From NCBI GenBank assembly GCA_964473525.1, contig CAYYPK010000014.1, positions 1 to 64,000 on the forward strand: 64,000 nt of DNA, in the 5' to 3' direction. This DNA comes from GCA-2687025 sp964473525. GTDB taxonomy: Bacteria; Poribacteria; WGA-4E; GCA-2687025. Positions 14,706 through 22,827 of the stretch are shown piece by piece (positions within the stretch are counted from its first letter, which is position 1; each line of letters opens with the position of its first letter). The notes beneath the pieces were generated by a model. That model did no database searches and had not been told where the DNA came from. It was given only the letters and a program-made list of their open reading frames with translations. The position numbers were made by a program, and so were the translations under genes.

Positions 14706-15596
14706 ATGAGCTACCAGGCAGTGGCAGAGGCGCGCGACGATCGCTACGCAGTGACGGTGGATGCGTACCGTCAGTACCAGCGCGACGGATTCTACATCGC
14801 GCGTGGCCTAGTTAGCGACGAGGAGGTCGGCCGGATGTTGGCGCACGGCATGGACCTCCTCGAGGGTCGCGTGACGCCCGACGGCGTCGAGGCGCCGCCC
14901 GCCGACGCGACGCACGCCGAGCTGCACGCGCGGTTCGCTCGCATCCACATGCTGCACCGCTCGGACGCGATGCACGAGCAGTACCTGTTGCACCCACGGG
15001 CGCTCGACGTGCTGGAGGCGCTCATCGGCCCGGACGTGCTCGCGTTGCAGACGATGTACTTCTTCAATCGTCCGGGAGAGGGCGGCCAGGGCTGGCACCA
15101 GGACGCGTACTACATAACGACCTACCCAGACACGCTCATCGGGGCGTGGATGGCGCTGGACCGGGCAGGCACGGACAACGGATGCTTGTGGGTGGCTCCA
15201 GGCTCGCACAACGAGCCGATATATCCCGACGCCGGCCGCGGCGCGCTCGTGCACGCCGAGGGCGCTCTGTCGGACGTGACGACCGTCGAGGCGATCAGCT
15301 CTCTAGACGACGACGCCAACTCTCTCACCCGCGTTGCCAGCGACTATGGCGCCGCCGTTCCGGTCGAGCTGGACCCCGGAGACGTGGTCTTCTTCCACGG
15401 CCATCTGCTCCACCGGTCGCATCCCAACGGCGCGTCGGACAGATGGCGCCGGTCGTTCGTGTGCCACTACTCGAACGCGCGGTCGTGGGTGCCGTGGAAC
15501 CACGGCGGGCCGTACGACGGCGACTCCGCCAACTACATGCACATTCTCGCGCGTGGCGAGACGCACCTGCCGCACGCGACGCCGCGGTACTCGTAG
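14706..15596 (+). CDS. phytanoyl-CoA dioxygenase family protein (2)
   Basis: This Fe(II)/2-oxoglutarate oxygenase of 296 residues has iron ligands His131 and Asp133 (WHQDAYY) and His236 (HGHLLHRS). Arg249 in WRRSFVCHY is the likely 2-oxoglutarate anchor. The N-terminal YRQYQRDGFYIARGLVS is the PhyH opening. GAWMALDRAGTDNGCLWVAPGSH is very close to the pattern seen in ectoine hydroxylases and many uncharacterised PhyH proteins. The likely role is hydroxylation of a small metabolite; the substrate is not known. It has its own promoter with a palindrome and converges with the DUF58 gene, with nine bases between the stops. Confidence 0.88.
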   Translation: MSYQAVAEARDDRYAVTVDAYRQYQRDGFYIARGLVSDEEVGRMLAHGMDLLEGRVTPDGVEAPPADATHAELHARFARIHMLHRSDAMHEQYLLHPRALDVLEALIGPDVLALQTMYFFNRPGEGGQGWHQDAYYITTYPDTLIGAWMALDRAGTDNGCLWVAPGSHNEPIYPDAGRGALVHAEGALSDVTTVEAISSLDDDANSLTRVASDYGAAVPVELDPGDVVFFHGHLLHRSHPNGASDRWRRSFVCHYSNARSWVPWNHGGPYDGDSANYMHILARGETHLPHATPRYS

Positions 15597-15605
15597 GCGT
15601 CGTCT

Positions 15606-16487
15606 TTAACCGTTGCGTCGGGACAGGTAGGCGAGCAGCGCGTCGTCGAACGGTGTCGACGTGCTCATCAGGAGATAATCCATGCCGTGCGCGGCGCACC
15701 CCGCGCGATACGCCTCCTGGAACTCGCCAATGGCGTCGAGGTAAGACGCGCGGAGCTGCGAAGGCTGAGTGGCGAGCGTCTCTCCCGTCTCGACATCGCG
15801 GAAGACAAGGGGCTCGCGGAACGGGAAGGTCAGCTCCGCCTCATCCATGATGTGGAACACGACGACGTCGTGCTTGCGGTGGCGCAGCAGGCGGAGCGCG
15901 CGCAGCACGTCGTCTGGTTCGTCCAGCAGGTCCGACAGCACGATGATGAGGCCTCGGCGGACGAGGCGAGTCGAGAGCTCGTGCAACGCCGCGCCTAGCT
16001 TCGTGTCCGGTTCGGGCGTCACCTGCTCCAGCACGTCCATCACGGCGCGCAGATGCGCCGGGGCGCCTCGCGGCGGCACGTACTGCGCGATGCCGCTCCC
16101 GATGGTCGCCACCCCAACGCTATCGCGCTGTCTCAGCATCAGATACGTCAGCGAAGCCGCGAGGTACCGCGCGTAGTCCAGCTTAGACACGCCGTCGCCC
16201 GCGTAGGTCATGGATCGGCTGATGTCGACGAGCAGATACGCCTTGAGGTTCGTCTCTTCCTCGAACTTCTTGACGTAGTGGCGGTCTGACTTGCCGTAGA
16301 CGCGCCAGTCGATGTGCCGGATGTCGTCACCCGGCATGTACTGACGGTGCTCGGCGAATTCCACGTTGAACCCCTGGTAGGGGCTCTTGTGCAGCCCGGT
16401 CATGAATCCCTCGACGACCATGCGGGCGACGAGATCCATGCCGCCAAGCTTCGCCAGGGCGCCGGGCTGTAGGTACTCATGCTTCAC
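15606..16487 (-). CDS. DUF58 domain protein (vWA-like fold)
   Basis: The 293-residue protein has the DUF58 hallmark HRQYMPGDDIRHIDWRVYGKSD near residues 47-68. This is followed by VKKFEEETN and a vWA-like LLVDISRSM (about 86-94) with the DxSxS metal motif. There is no membrane helix, as usual for the short soluble members. Family members commonly sit beside MoxR ATPases and BatA/BatB proteins and help assemble or activate envelope complexes. No moxR is adjacent here, although a BatA-like gene lies at 58.7 kb. It follows the dcw cluster on the same strand, separated by two hairpins. Confidence 0.85.
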   Translation of the reverse strand: MKHEYLQPGALAKLGGMDLVARMVVEGFMTGLHKSPYQGFNVEFAEHRQYMPGDDIRHIDWRVYGKSDRHYVKKFEEETNLKAYLLVDISRSMTYAGDGVSKLDYARYLAASLTYLMLRQRDSVGVATIGSGIAQYVPPRGAPAHLRAVMDVLEQVTPEPDTKLGAALHELSTRLVRRGLIIVLSDLLDEPDDVLRALRLLRHRKHDVVVFHIMDEAELTFPFREPLVFRDVETGETLATQPSQLRASYLDAIGEFQEAYRAGCAAHGMDYLLMSTSTPFDDALLAYLSRRNG

Positions 16488-16540
16488 GGGAGCTTGCCTG
16501 TCGTGCTGGTAGTGGCTCCGGCGGCATCGCCTGAAGTGAC

Positions 16541-16577
16541 GAGGGCCTCCACGGGCAGTATACCCGTGGAGGCCCTC
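16541..16577. terminator. 15-bp perfect hairpin downstream of ftsZ
   Basis: GAGGGCCTCCACGGG (16541-16555) and CCCGTGGAGGCCCTC (16563-16577) pair without mismatch around a seven-base loop. On the minus strand it lies 150 bases after the ftsZ stop and 54 bases before the DUF58 start. No T-run follows. It probably ends the dcw transcript. Confidence 0.6.
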
Positions 16578-16648
16578 CGAAGCTGCTCCTACGCTCGTTG
16601 CGTGTGGCGTGATACGCGATCACACCGCGCGTAACGCCCGCCTCGGCG

Positions 16649-16679
16649 CTGTCATTCTGAGCGCAGCGCAGAATGACAG
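16649..16679. repeat. REP-like palindrome
   Basis: CTGTCATTCTG (16649-16659) and CAGAATGACAG (16669-16679) are perfect 11-base arms around AGCGCAGCG. The arm-loop pattern (GTCATTCTGAGCG-AGCG-AGAAT) resembles short interspersed palindromes that I recall from intergenic regions of many bacteria. It sits 49 bases after the ftsZ stop. It is the only copy in the window. Confidence 0.55.
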
Positions 16680-16727
16680 AAATGCGGACGGTCGTGGGCC
16701 ACACCAGCCGCAACGTATGCGCCGTCG

Positions 16728-17903
16728 CTACTTCTTCGCCTTTGGGTTGATGCGCAGGAACGTCGGGATGTCGAGCGCGTCCTCGACGACCTGCGAGTTC
16801 ACCGCGCGAGCGTCCACCGTGTCGGCCGCGTTCGGCGTGACCGGTTCCCGCTCGCCAGCGTCCTCGAAGTCGTTGCGCAGCAGGCGGTTGAGGTCGAGTA
16901 CGTCTGCCCCGGCTTCCGCGCGCCCGGCCTGTCGGTGTTCCGCGGCGCGGCGGTCGAAGCCGGTCGCGATGACCGTGACGCTGACCTTGCCGGAGAGAGC
17001 CTCGTCCTGCACGTGACCGAAGAGGATCTGCGCGTCTGGAGACGCCTCGTCGTGGATGATCTGCATCGCCTCGTCGAGCTCGTGCAGACGGAAGTCCGAG
17101 CCCGCCGAGACGTTGACCAGGAGACCCGTAGCGCCGTGGATCGACTGCTCCTCGAGGTACGGGCAGGCGATAGCCTTGCGCGCCGCGTTCGTGGCGCGGT
17201 CCTCGCCCTCGGCGGTGCCGATGCCCATGAGCGCCGAGCCGGAGTTCGTCATGGTCGTCTGTACATCCGCGAAGTCCAGGTTGATCTCGCCACCCCGCGT
17301 GATGAGGTCCGAGATGGACTGCACGCCCTGCGACAGCACGTCGTCCGCGATGCGGTAGGACTCCATGAGACCCGTGGACCGCTCGAGGTTGTCGAGCAGC
17401 TTCTGGTTCGGAATGACGATGAGGGCGTCGGCGGCCTCCTTGAGCCGTTCGATGCCGTCCTCGGCGATCATCTTGCGCTTCGTGCCTTCGAAGTTGAAGG
17501 GCCGCGTCACGACGCCGATGGTGAGAGCGCGAGCCTTGCGCGCGATCTCCGCAATAACCGGGGCCGCGCCGGTGCCCGTGCCGCCACCCATGCCAGCAGT
17601 GACGAACACCATGTCGGCGCCGTCCACCACCTGCTCGAGGCGGTCGCGGTCTTCCTCCGCGGCCTTCTCGCCGATGTCAGGGTTCGCGCCCGCTCCCAGG
17701 CCACGCGTCAGGTTGGCGCCTATGGGGATCTTCTCGGCGTTGTCGCACATCTGCAAGTGCTGTAGGTCCGTGTTGACGACGTAGAAGGACACTCCCTCCA
17801 GCGCCGCCTCGATCATACGCTTGACGGCGTTGCTGCCGCCCCCGCCCACGCCGATGACCTTAATGGACGCGGCGTATTCGTCATCCCTCTCAAACTCGAG
17901 CAT
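16728..17903 (-). CDS. ftsZ: cell division GTPase FtsZ
   Basis: FtsZ polymerises into the Z-ring at mid-cell and recruits the divisome. The 391-residue protein has the nucleotide loop GVGGGGSNAVKRM (18-30), the tubulin signature GGGTGTG (106-112) and the T7 catalytic loop NLDFADV (208-214). The C-terminal peptide DIPTFLRINPKAKK (378-391), which binds FtsA and other tethers, is preceded by a short variable linker. AAGGGG precedes the ATG. It is the last gene of the dcw cluster and is separated from ftsA by 259 bases (17904-18162). That gap is the only large one in the cluster; I see no clear promoter in it, but the spacing suggests ftsZ may have its own. Confidence 0.98.
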   Translation of the reverse strand: MLEFERDDEYAASIKVIGVGGGGSNAVKRMIEAALEGVSFYVVNTDLQHLQMCDNAEKIPIGANLTRGLGAGANPDIGEKAAEEDRDRLEQVVDGADMVFVTAGMGGGTGTGAAPVIAEIARKARALTIGVVTRPFNFEGTKRKMIAEDGIERLKEAADALIVIPNQKLLDNLERSTGLMESYRIADDVLSQGVQSISDLITRGGEINLDFADVQTTMTNSGSALMGIGTAEGEDRATNAARKAIACPYLEEQSIHGATGLLVNVSAGSDFRLHELDEAMQIIHDEASPDAQILFGHVQDEALSGKVSVTVIATGFDRRAAEHRQAGRAEAGADVLDLNRLLRNDFEDAGEREPVTPNAADTVDARAVNSQVVEDALDIPTFLRINPKAKK

Positions 17904-18162
17904 GGAGCACCCCTTCGTAACTCACACGACGACCCCTTGCCTGGGCCACGGCGATTCCTTGACCGCGCCCCGAGGCTGTCCAACCCACGTTCGCGAGCCG
18001 CGTCGCCGTCCCCGACGCTCCCGCGCTACACCATCCCAGATCCCGTGGTCGCCTGTCCACGGGTCGCGTCCCGCCAGGGCCGCTCGCGGCCGTCCGGGGC
18101 GGCCGCCGCTCGTCGCGGCGCGTCCCACCGCCGTCAGGCAGTGGGGTCCACTCGAAGGACGG

Positions 18163-19410
18163 CTAGAAGTAGTCGTCCTTAAGGTACGAGTACCAACCCC
18201 GCATCCGACTCCAGATGTTATCGAACAGGTTGCCCTTGATGAAGCGCTGCGTGCCCTTGCCGCTCCACCGTTCACGCGTGCCGAACAGCAGCAGCCCAAC
18301 GCCTGTAGCATGGACAGGGCTGTGGACTCGATCCGACAGCCCGCGCAAGTCGCGAGGATACCCTACGCGCACGGGCATCTCCATCATCTGCTCAGCGATC
18401 TGCTCGACGCCGTCGAGCAACGCCGTGCCGCCTGTCAGGACGATCCCGCCCTGCAACATCTGCTGGCTCTTTTGCAGCTCCTGCTGCACGAGATCGAGCA
18501 TCTCCACGACGCGCGGCTGGATGATCGCGACGGCTTCCCGCCGCAGTATCGTGCGTGGCCGCGCCGAGCCCTGCGCCTCAACGGTGATGGTCTCGTGCGG
18601 GTCGACGGCTTCGGGCAACGCGCTGCCGTGCTCGCGCTTGAGCTGCTCGGCCTCCTGCGTCGTCATCCGCAGGCCCATCGCCAGGTCGTTGGTGATGTGC
18701 CAGCCACCGACCCCCAGCGACGCGGTGTGCATGAGCGCGCCGTTCTTGAAGATGACGACATCCGACGTGCCGCTGCCCATGTCGACGAGAGCGGTGCCGT
18801 TGTTCGTCTCCTCCTCCGTGAGGACAGCTTCCGCGGACGCGAGCGGCTCGAGGACGACGTCCTCGACGGACAGGCCCGCCAGATGCGCGCACCTCACGAG
18901 GTTCGCCGCGGACGTCACCGCGCCCGTGACGATGTGCACCGACACCTCCAGGCGCACGCCCGTGATGCCGACCGGGTCGCGGATGCCCGTCATCTCGTCC
19001 ACGGTGTAGGTCTGCGGCAACACGTGCAGCACCTCGCGCTCCATGGGGATCGCGACCGCCTTGGCAGCGTTCAGAACGCGGTTCACGTCCTCCTGCGTGA
19101 CGACGTTGCCATCGCCCACCGCTATGAGACCGTGCGCGGTCTGTCCGGTCACATGCCCTCCGGCAATGCCAGCGTAGGCGGAGCCGATCTGCACGCCCGC
19201 CATGATCTCCGCGGACTCAACCGCGCGCCGGATGGACCCGACCGTCTTCTCGATATCGACGACAACGCCCTTGCGCAGGCCCTCGGACTCGGCGACGCCG
19301 ACCCCAATCACCTCTATGCCGCCTTGCGCGCCGTTGCTTACATCGCCGATGACACAGGCAATCTTGCTCGTGCCTATGTCTAGGCCGACGACGATGTCTT
19401 CCCTAGCCAT
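18163..19410 (-). CDS. ftsA: cell division protein FtsA
   Basis: FtsA is an actin-like ATPase that tethers FtsZ to the membrane. The 415-residue protein opens with the phosphate-1 motif VVGLDIGTSKIACVIG. It has the SHS2/1C insertion region near HVTGQTAHGLIAVG, phosphate-2 VDMGSGTSDVVIF and the adenosine loop GGIVLTGGTALLDGV. It ends with an amphipathic, aromatic and basic segment (NLFDNIWSRMRGWYSYLKDDYF region), the expected membrane-targeting helix. Its start overlaps the end of ftsQ by eight bases, so translation is likely coupled. Confidence 0.97.
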   Translation of the reverse strand: MAREDIVVGLDIGTSKIACVIGDVSNGAQGGIEVIGVGVAESEGLRKGVVVDIEKTVGSIRRAVESAEIMAGVQIGSAYAGIAGGHVTGQTAHGLIAVGDGNVVTQEDVNRVLNAAKAVAIPMEREVLHVLPQTYTVDEMTGIRDPVGITGVRLEVSVHIVTGAVTSAANLVRCAHLAGLSVEDVVLEPLASAEAVLTEEETNNGTALVDMGSGTSDVVIFKNGALMHTASLGVGGWHITNDLAMGLRMTTQEAEQLKREHGSALPEAVDPHETITVEAQGSARPRTILRREAVAIIQPRVVEMLDLVQQELQKSQQMLQGGIVLTGGTALLDGVEQIAEQMMEMPVRVGYPRDLRGLSDRVHSPVHATGVGLLLFGTRERWSGKGTQRFIKGNLFDNIWSRMRGWYSYLKDDYF

Positions 19411-20461
19411 CTTGACCCCCGGGTAAGGTTTTCACATATACGGTGCTTTCAAAGCGCGCGTCTATGAGTTCGGTTGCCTCGTCGCCCTCAACGCCGGACG
19501 ACGCCTGCGGCGCCGTGTCGTCCTGCTCCCCGCTGGACGATACGGCATCAGTGCTGGTGGGTATGCCTAGTTGCCTCTGGTCGGCCACCAGAAGGACGTT
19601 GCGCAGCCCGGCCGCCATGGTCCGTTCGGCCAAGATGGCGGCTCGTCGCGCGCCGGACGCGTCCACGAAGTCGACCACGATGCGATCCGCGTCGATGGCG
19701 TCGATGGCGTCGATGCGAGCGTCGGCGATTGTCCCTTGACGGCGCGCGGCGACATCCCCATATGCGCCCATGACCCGTAACGCGCGGAACACCTCAGCGC
19801 CGTCGTACACCCCAGCGTCGGACGCTGGCGCGCTGGTTGCGATCGCCGGTAGCACATCGATGGGAGAGACCGGCGCGACCTCCTCGGTCTTAGGGGAAGG
19901 CCGGACGAGGATCTTGCCGTACCCGTCGACCACATGGACGGCCTCGTCCGTCTTCACGCGGGCCATGGGAATCCGCTCGATGACGGCAATGTCAAGGACG
20001 CCAGCCGGGACGTCGCGCGTAACGGAGACCGCGCGGAAGTCAGGGAACGCGACCGCGATGTCGGCGCGCACCTGCGCGGCGTCCACGTCGGCCATGTCGG
20101 TCTCCCCCTGCGTCAGGTCGACCACGCTGAGTATCTCGTCGGTGCTGAAGCGCGCTGCGCCAGTGACGCGGATCTCCTCGAGAAGGAACAGCTCCGTCGC
20201 CCACACGCGCGCCTGCCGGTACTGCATCGCTTCGGAGATCGTGACGGCCGCGACCGCTAGATTCAGAGCCACGATGAACGCCCACCGGCACCGCGAACGC
20301 CTGCCGTGTCGCCGCTTGATCCTCGGGCTGGCGATCGACACCCGTGGCGCGCCGTGGCGGCGGCTCTGCCTGAACGTCGGTCGACGCGTGAGCGGCGTGC
20401 CCACGCCGAGAGTCGGTCGGCCTGGAGCCGCCCGCGTCGTTTCGGGTTTACCACGGAGCAA
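19403..20461 (-). CDS. ftsQ: cell division protein FtsQ
   Basis: FtsQ/DivIB is a bitopic divisome protein linking early and late division proteins. The 352-residue sequence has a long basic cytoplasmic N-terminus (Arg-rich to residue 59) and one membrane helix (about 60-80, WAFIVALNLAVAAVTI). A POTRA domain begins LFLLEEIRVTGAARFSTDEIL, and VIERIPMARVKTDEAVHVVDGYGKIL is the beta domain. Family length is usually 250-300; the extra length is in the basic N-terminus and an acidic C-terminal tail. The gene overlaps murB by 14 bases and ftsA by 8. A triple 9-base repeat inside it encodes Ile-Asp-Ala units. Confidence 0.88.
   Translation of the reverse strand: MLRGKPETTRAAPGRPTLGVGTPLTRRPTFRQSRRHGAPRVSIASPRIKRRHGRRSRCRWAFIVALNLAVAAVTISEAMQYRQARVWATELFLLEEIRVTGAARFSTDEILSVVDLTQGETDMADVDAAQVRADIAVAFPDFRAVSVTRDVPAGVLDIAVIERIPMARVKTDEAVHVVDGYGKILVRPSPKTEEVAPVSPIDVLPAIATSAPASDAGVYDGAEVFRALRVMGAYGDVAARRQGTIADARIDAIDAIDADRIVVDFVDASGARRAAILAERTMAAGLRNVLLVADQRQLGIPTSTDAVSSSGEQDDTAPQASSGVEGDEATELIDARFESTVYVKTLPGGQDG
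19689..19715. repeat. three tandem 9-base copies inside ftsQ
   Basis: GCGTCGATG occurs three times without change. On the coding strand it gives a repeated Ile-Asp-Ala unit in the C-terminal part of FtsQ. Copy-number change would keep the reading frame. Confidence 0.8.
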
Positions 20462-21374
20462 CTTGTGGGGACTCCTCTCCGACGATCTTGATTTCCAGTT
20501 CCAGACGAACGCCCACGGCGTCGAACACTCTACGCCGTACGTCGCGAATCAGCGCGCCGATGTCCTCTGCGGTGGCGCCGTCGCCCGCGACGAGGAAGTT
20601 CGCGTGCTTCTCCGACACTCGCGCCGCGCCAGACGCCAGGCCCTTGAGCCCCAGGTCGTCCACGAGCTTCCCGGCCGAGCCGACATCGGGGTTGCGGAAC
20701 ACACACCCCGCGCTCGGCAGATTGAGCGGCTGCGAGGCTAGCCGTTGGTGGTAGTACTCCTTCGTCGTCGCCTCAACTCGTTCGGGATCGTCCGGCCGCA
20801 GCCGGAAGTGGCCGCTGAGACCGCAGAAGTGATCCCCGAGGCTCGACGTGCGGTAGTCGAACGCCAGGTCCGCGGCGGACACGTCGTAAGCGGCGCCGTC
20901 CCATCCCAGGGCTCGCGCCCCGACGGTGATGTCCGCTACGCATGCGCCGTGCGCTCCCGCGTTCATGCGGATGCCACCACCCATGCTGCCCGGGATGCCA
21001 AAGAGGAACTCAGCTCCGCTCAGTCCGAGCTTTGCGCACTCCTTGCTCATGACGCTCATCGGCACCGCGGCCCCCGCCTTCACGTCGGCGCCGGTGGCCT
21101 CGACCTTGTCGAATTCGCGTCCGAGCTTCAGCACAATGCCGCGTACCCCTCTGTCCGCCACGAGCATGTTCGAGCCGCGTCCTAGCGGCAGCACGGGAAC
21201 TTCGTGCCCCTTGGCCACCCCGAGAATCGCCACGGCCTGGGCGTCGTCGTCGGCCCACACCAGCGCGTCGGCCGGCCCGCCGACCTTGTACGTCGTATAC
21301 CGCGCGAGCGGCTGGTCCCACAGAACCCTCAGGCGCGGTATGGCCGCCAACTCGGCCGCCCATGCCTTCGCCAT
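20448..21374 (-). CDS. murB: UDP-N-acetylenolpyruvoylglucosamine reductase
   Basis: MurB is a cytoplasmic FAD enzyme that reduces UDP-GlcNAc-enolpyruvate with NADPH to UDP-MurNAc. The 308-residue protein has TTYKVGGPADALV, the FAD motif LGRGSNMLVAD and the central FLFGIPGSMGGGIRMNAGAHG. The catalytic serine region is SAGCVFRNP, followed by KLVDDLGLKGL and SEKHANFLV. It matches the short (type II-like) MurB without the extra C-terminal loop. It overlaps ftsQ by 14 bases and starts nine bases after murC. No ddl gene follows it, although ddl often sits here. Confidence 0.97.
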   Translation of the reverse strand: MAKAWAAELAAIPRLRVLWDQPLARYTTYKVGGPADALVWADDDAQAVAILGVAKGHEVPVLPLGRGSNMLVADRGVRGIVLKLGREFDKVEATGADVKAGAAVPMSVMSKECAKLGLSGAEFLFGIPGSMGGGIRMNAGAHGACVADITVGARALGWDGAAYDVSAADLAFDYRTSSLGDHFCGLSGHFRLRPDDPERVEATTKEYYHQRLASQPLNLPSAGCVFRNPDVGSAGKLVDDLGLKGLASGAARVSEKHANFLVAGDGATAEDIGALIRDVRRRVFDAVGVRLELEIKIVGEESPQVAPW

Positions 21375-21383
21375 TTCAGCCCC

Positions 21384-22760
21384 TCACCCGTCGCCGAGGG
21401 AGTCCAGCAACTCGACTCCCACCTTCCAGATGTCGCCGGCGCCAACGGTGAGCACAAGGTCACCCGGACGCACGGATTCCGTCAGCCCAGCGGCGAGTTC
21501 GTCGTGCGAGGGCACGTACGTCACGCCTCGGTGGCCGTGCTGTCTGATCGCATCTGCGAGGCCTTCGCCGGTGACGCCCTCAATAGGCTGCTCACCTGCC
21601 CCGTATATCGGTGTCACGAAGAGTACGTCGGTCTGACAAAACGACCGGGAGAACTCGTCTGCGAGGGACTTGACGCGATGATATCGATGTGGCTGGAAAA
21701 CGGCGACGAGCCGCCGGTTTGGGAAACCGGTTCGCGCCCCCGCGAACGCCGCCTTCAATTTTGCAGGATTGTGCGCGTAGTCGTCAACCACCAAAACGCC
21801 GCGCTTTTCGCCTAAGACCTCGAATCTTCGATGCACGCCCTGGAAGCCGGCGAGCGCATCTGCAATAGTGTCAAACTCAAGGTCTAGCTCCAGCCCGACG
21901 CACACGGCGGCGAGCGCGTTGAGCACGTTGTGCTCGCCGGGCAGCGGCACTGTCAGGTCTCCCAGCGTCTCTCCTCGGCTACGCACCGTGCACCGGGAAG
22001 TCGAGCCGTCGTACGTGAGACCTGTTGCCGAGATGTCCGCGTCGGTGTGAACGCCGTAGGTCACGTACCGCTTGTCGAGTTTCGGGATGAGAGCCTGCAC
22101 GTTCGGCTGGTCGAGGCATAGGACGCTGACGCCGAAGAACGGCACGCGGTTCGCGAACTCGAGGAACACCTGGCCGATGTCATCCAGGTCGCGGTAGTAG
22201 TCGAGATGGTCCTCGTCGATGGAGGTCACCACGGCGACGGTGGGGTGGAACCGCTTGATGCTCCCGTAGGCCTCGTCCGCCTCGGCGACGAGGAACTCAC
22301 TCGCCCCGGCGCGCGCGTTGCTGCCTAGGTGCACAAGTCGCCCCCCGTCGATGACGGTGGGGTCGAGGTCGGCGCATTCAAGCACGGTGGCGATGAGGGC
22401 CGTGGTGGTGGTCTTTCCATGCGTGCCGCCGATGGCGATGCTGTACTTGAGCTTCATGAGCTCGGCCAGCATCTCGGCGCGTGCTATGACGGGTACGTTA
22501 CGTCGGCGCGCCTCGATGACCTCGGGATTGTCCTCTGGCACGGCCGACGAGACCACAACGACATCGGCGCCGTCTTGGTTCAGCGCATCGTGTCCTATGT
22601 AGACGGTTGCGCCGATGCCCTGGAGATGTAGCGTGTTCTCGCCCGCCGCGCGGTCGGAGCCGGAGACGTGGAAGCCATGGCTCAGCAGGATTTCGGCGAT
22701 CCCGCACATCCCGGCGCCGCCGATGCCCACGAAGTGGATATGTCGTGTCTTCCCGAACAT
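21384..22760 (-). CDS. murC: UDP-N-acetylmuramate--L-alanine ligase
   Basis: MurC adds L-alanine to UDP-MurNAc using ATP, the first peptide-ligation step of peptidoglycan synthesis. The 458-residue protein starts with the Rossmann GIGGAGMCGIAEILL (12-26). It has the ATP loop GTHGKTTTT (112-120), SIDEDHLDYY, the NNVLNALAA-type adenine region (GEHNVLNALAAV) and VDDYAHNP, where many MurC proteins read DDYGHHP. GEQPIEGV near the end is typical. It lies between murG and murB with short gaps. Confidence 0.97.
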   Translation of the reverse strand: MFGKTRHIHFVGIGGAGMCGIAEILLSHGFHVSGSDRAAGENTLHLQGIGATVYIGHDALNQDGADVVVVSSAVPEDNPEVIEARRRNVPVIARAEMLAELMKLKYSIAIGGTHGKTTTTALIATVLECADLDPTVIDGGRLVHLGSNARAGASEFLVAEADEAYGSIKRFHPTVAVVTSIDEDHLDYYRDLDDIGQVFLEFANRVPFFGVSVLCLDQPNVQALIPKLDKRYVTYGVHTDADISATGLTYDGSTSRCTVRSRGETLGDLTVPLPGEHNVLNALAAVCVGLELDLEFDTIADALAGFQGVHRRFEVLGEKRGVLVVDDYAHNPAKLKAAFAGARTGFPNRRLVAVFQPHRYHRVKSLADEFSRSFCQTDVLFVTPIYGAGEQPIEGVTGEGLADAIRQHGHRGVTYVPSHDELAAGLTESVRPGDLVLTVGAGDIWKVGVELLDSLGDG

Positions 22761-22827
22761 GCCAGCCCGCCGTGAGAGTTCGTTCGTGACGGTCGCGCCG
22801 CGTGCCCCGCCGCGTGTGCTGACGCGT

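Noticed and set aside
17821..19383. 520-codon plus-strand frame opposite ftsA
   Set aside because: It is antisense to ftsA and has shadow-type composition.
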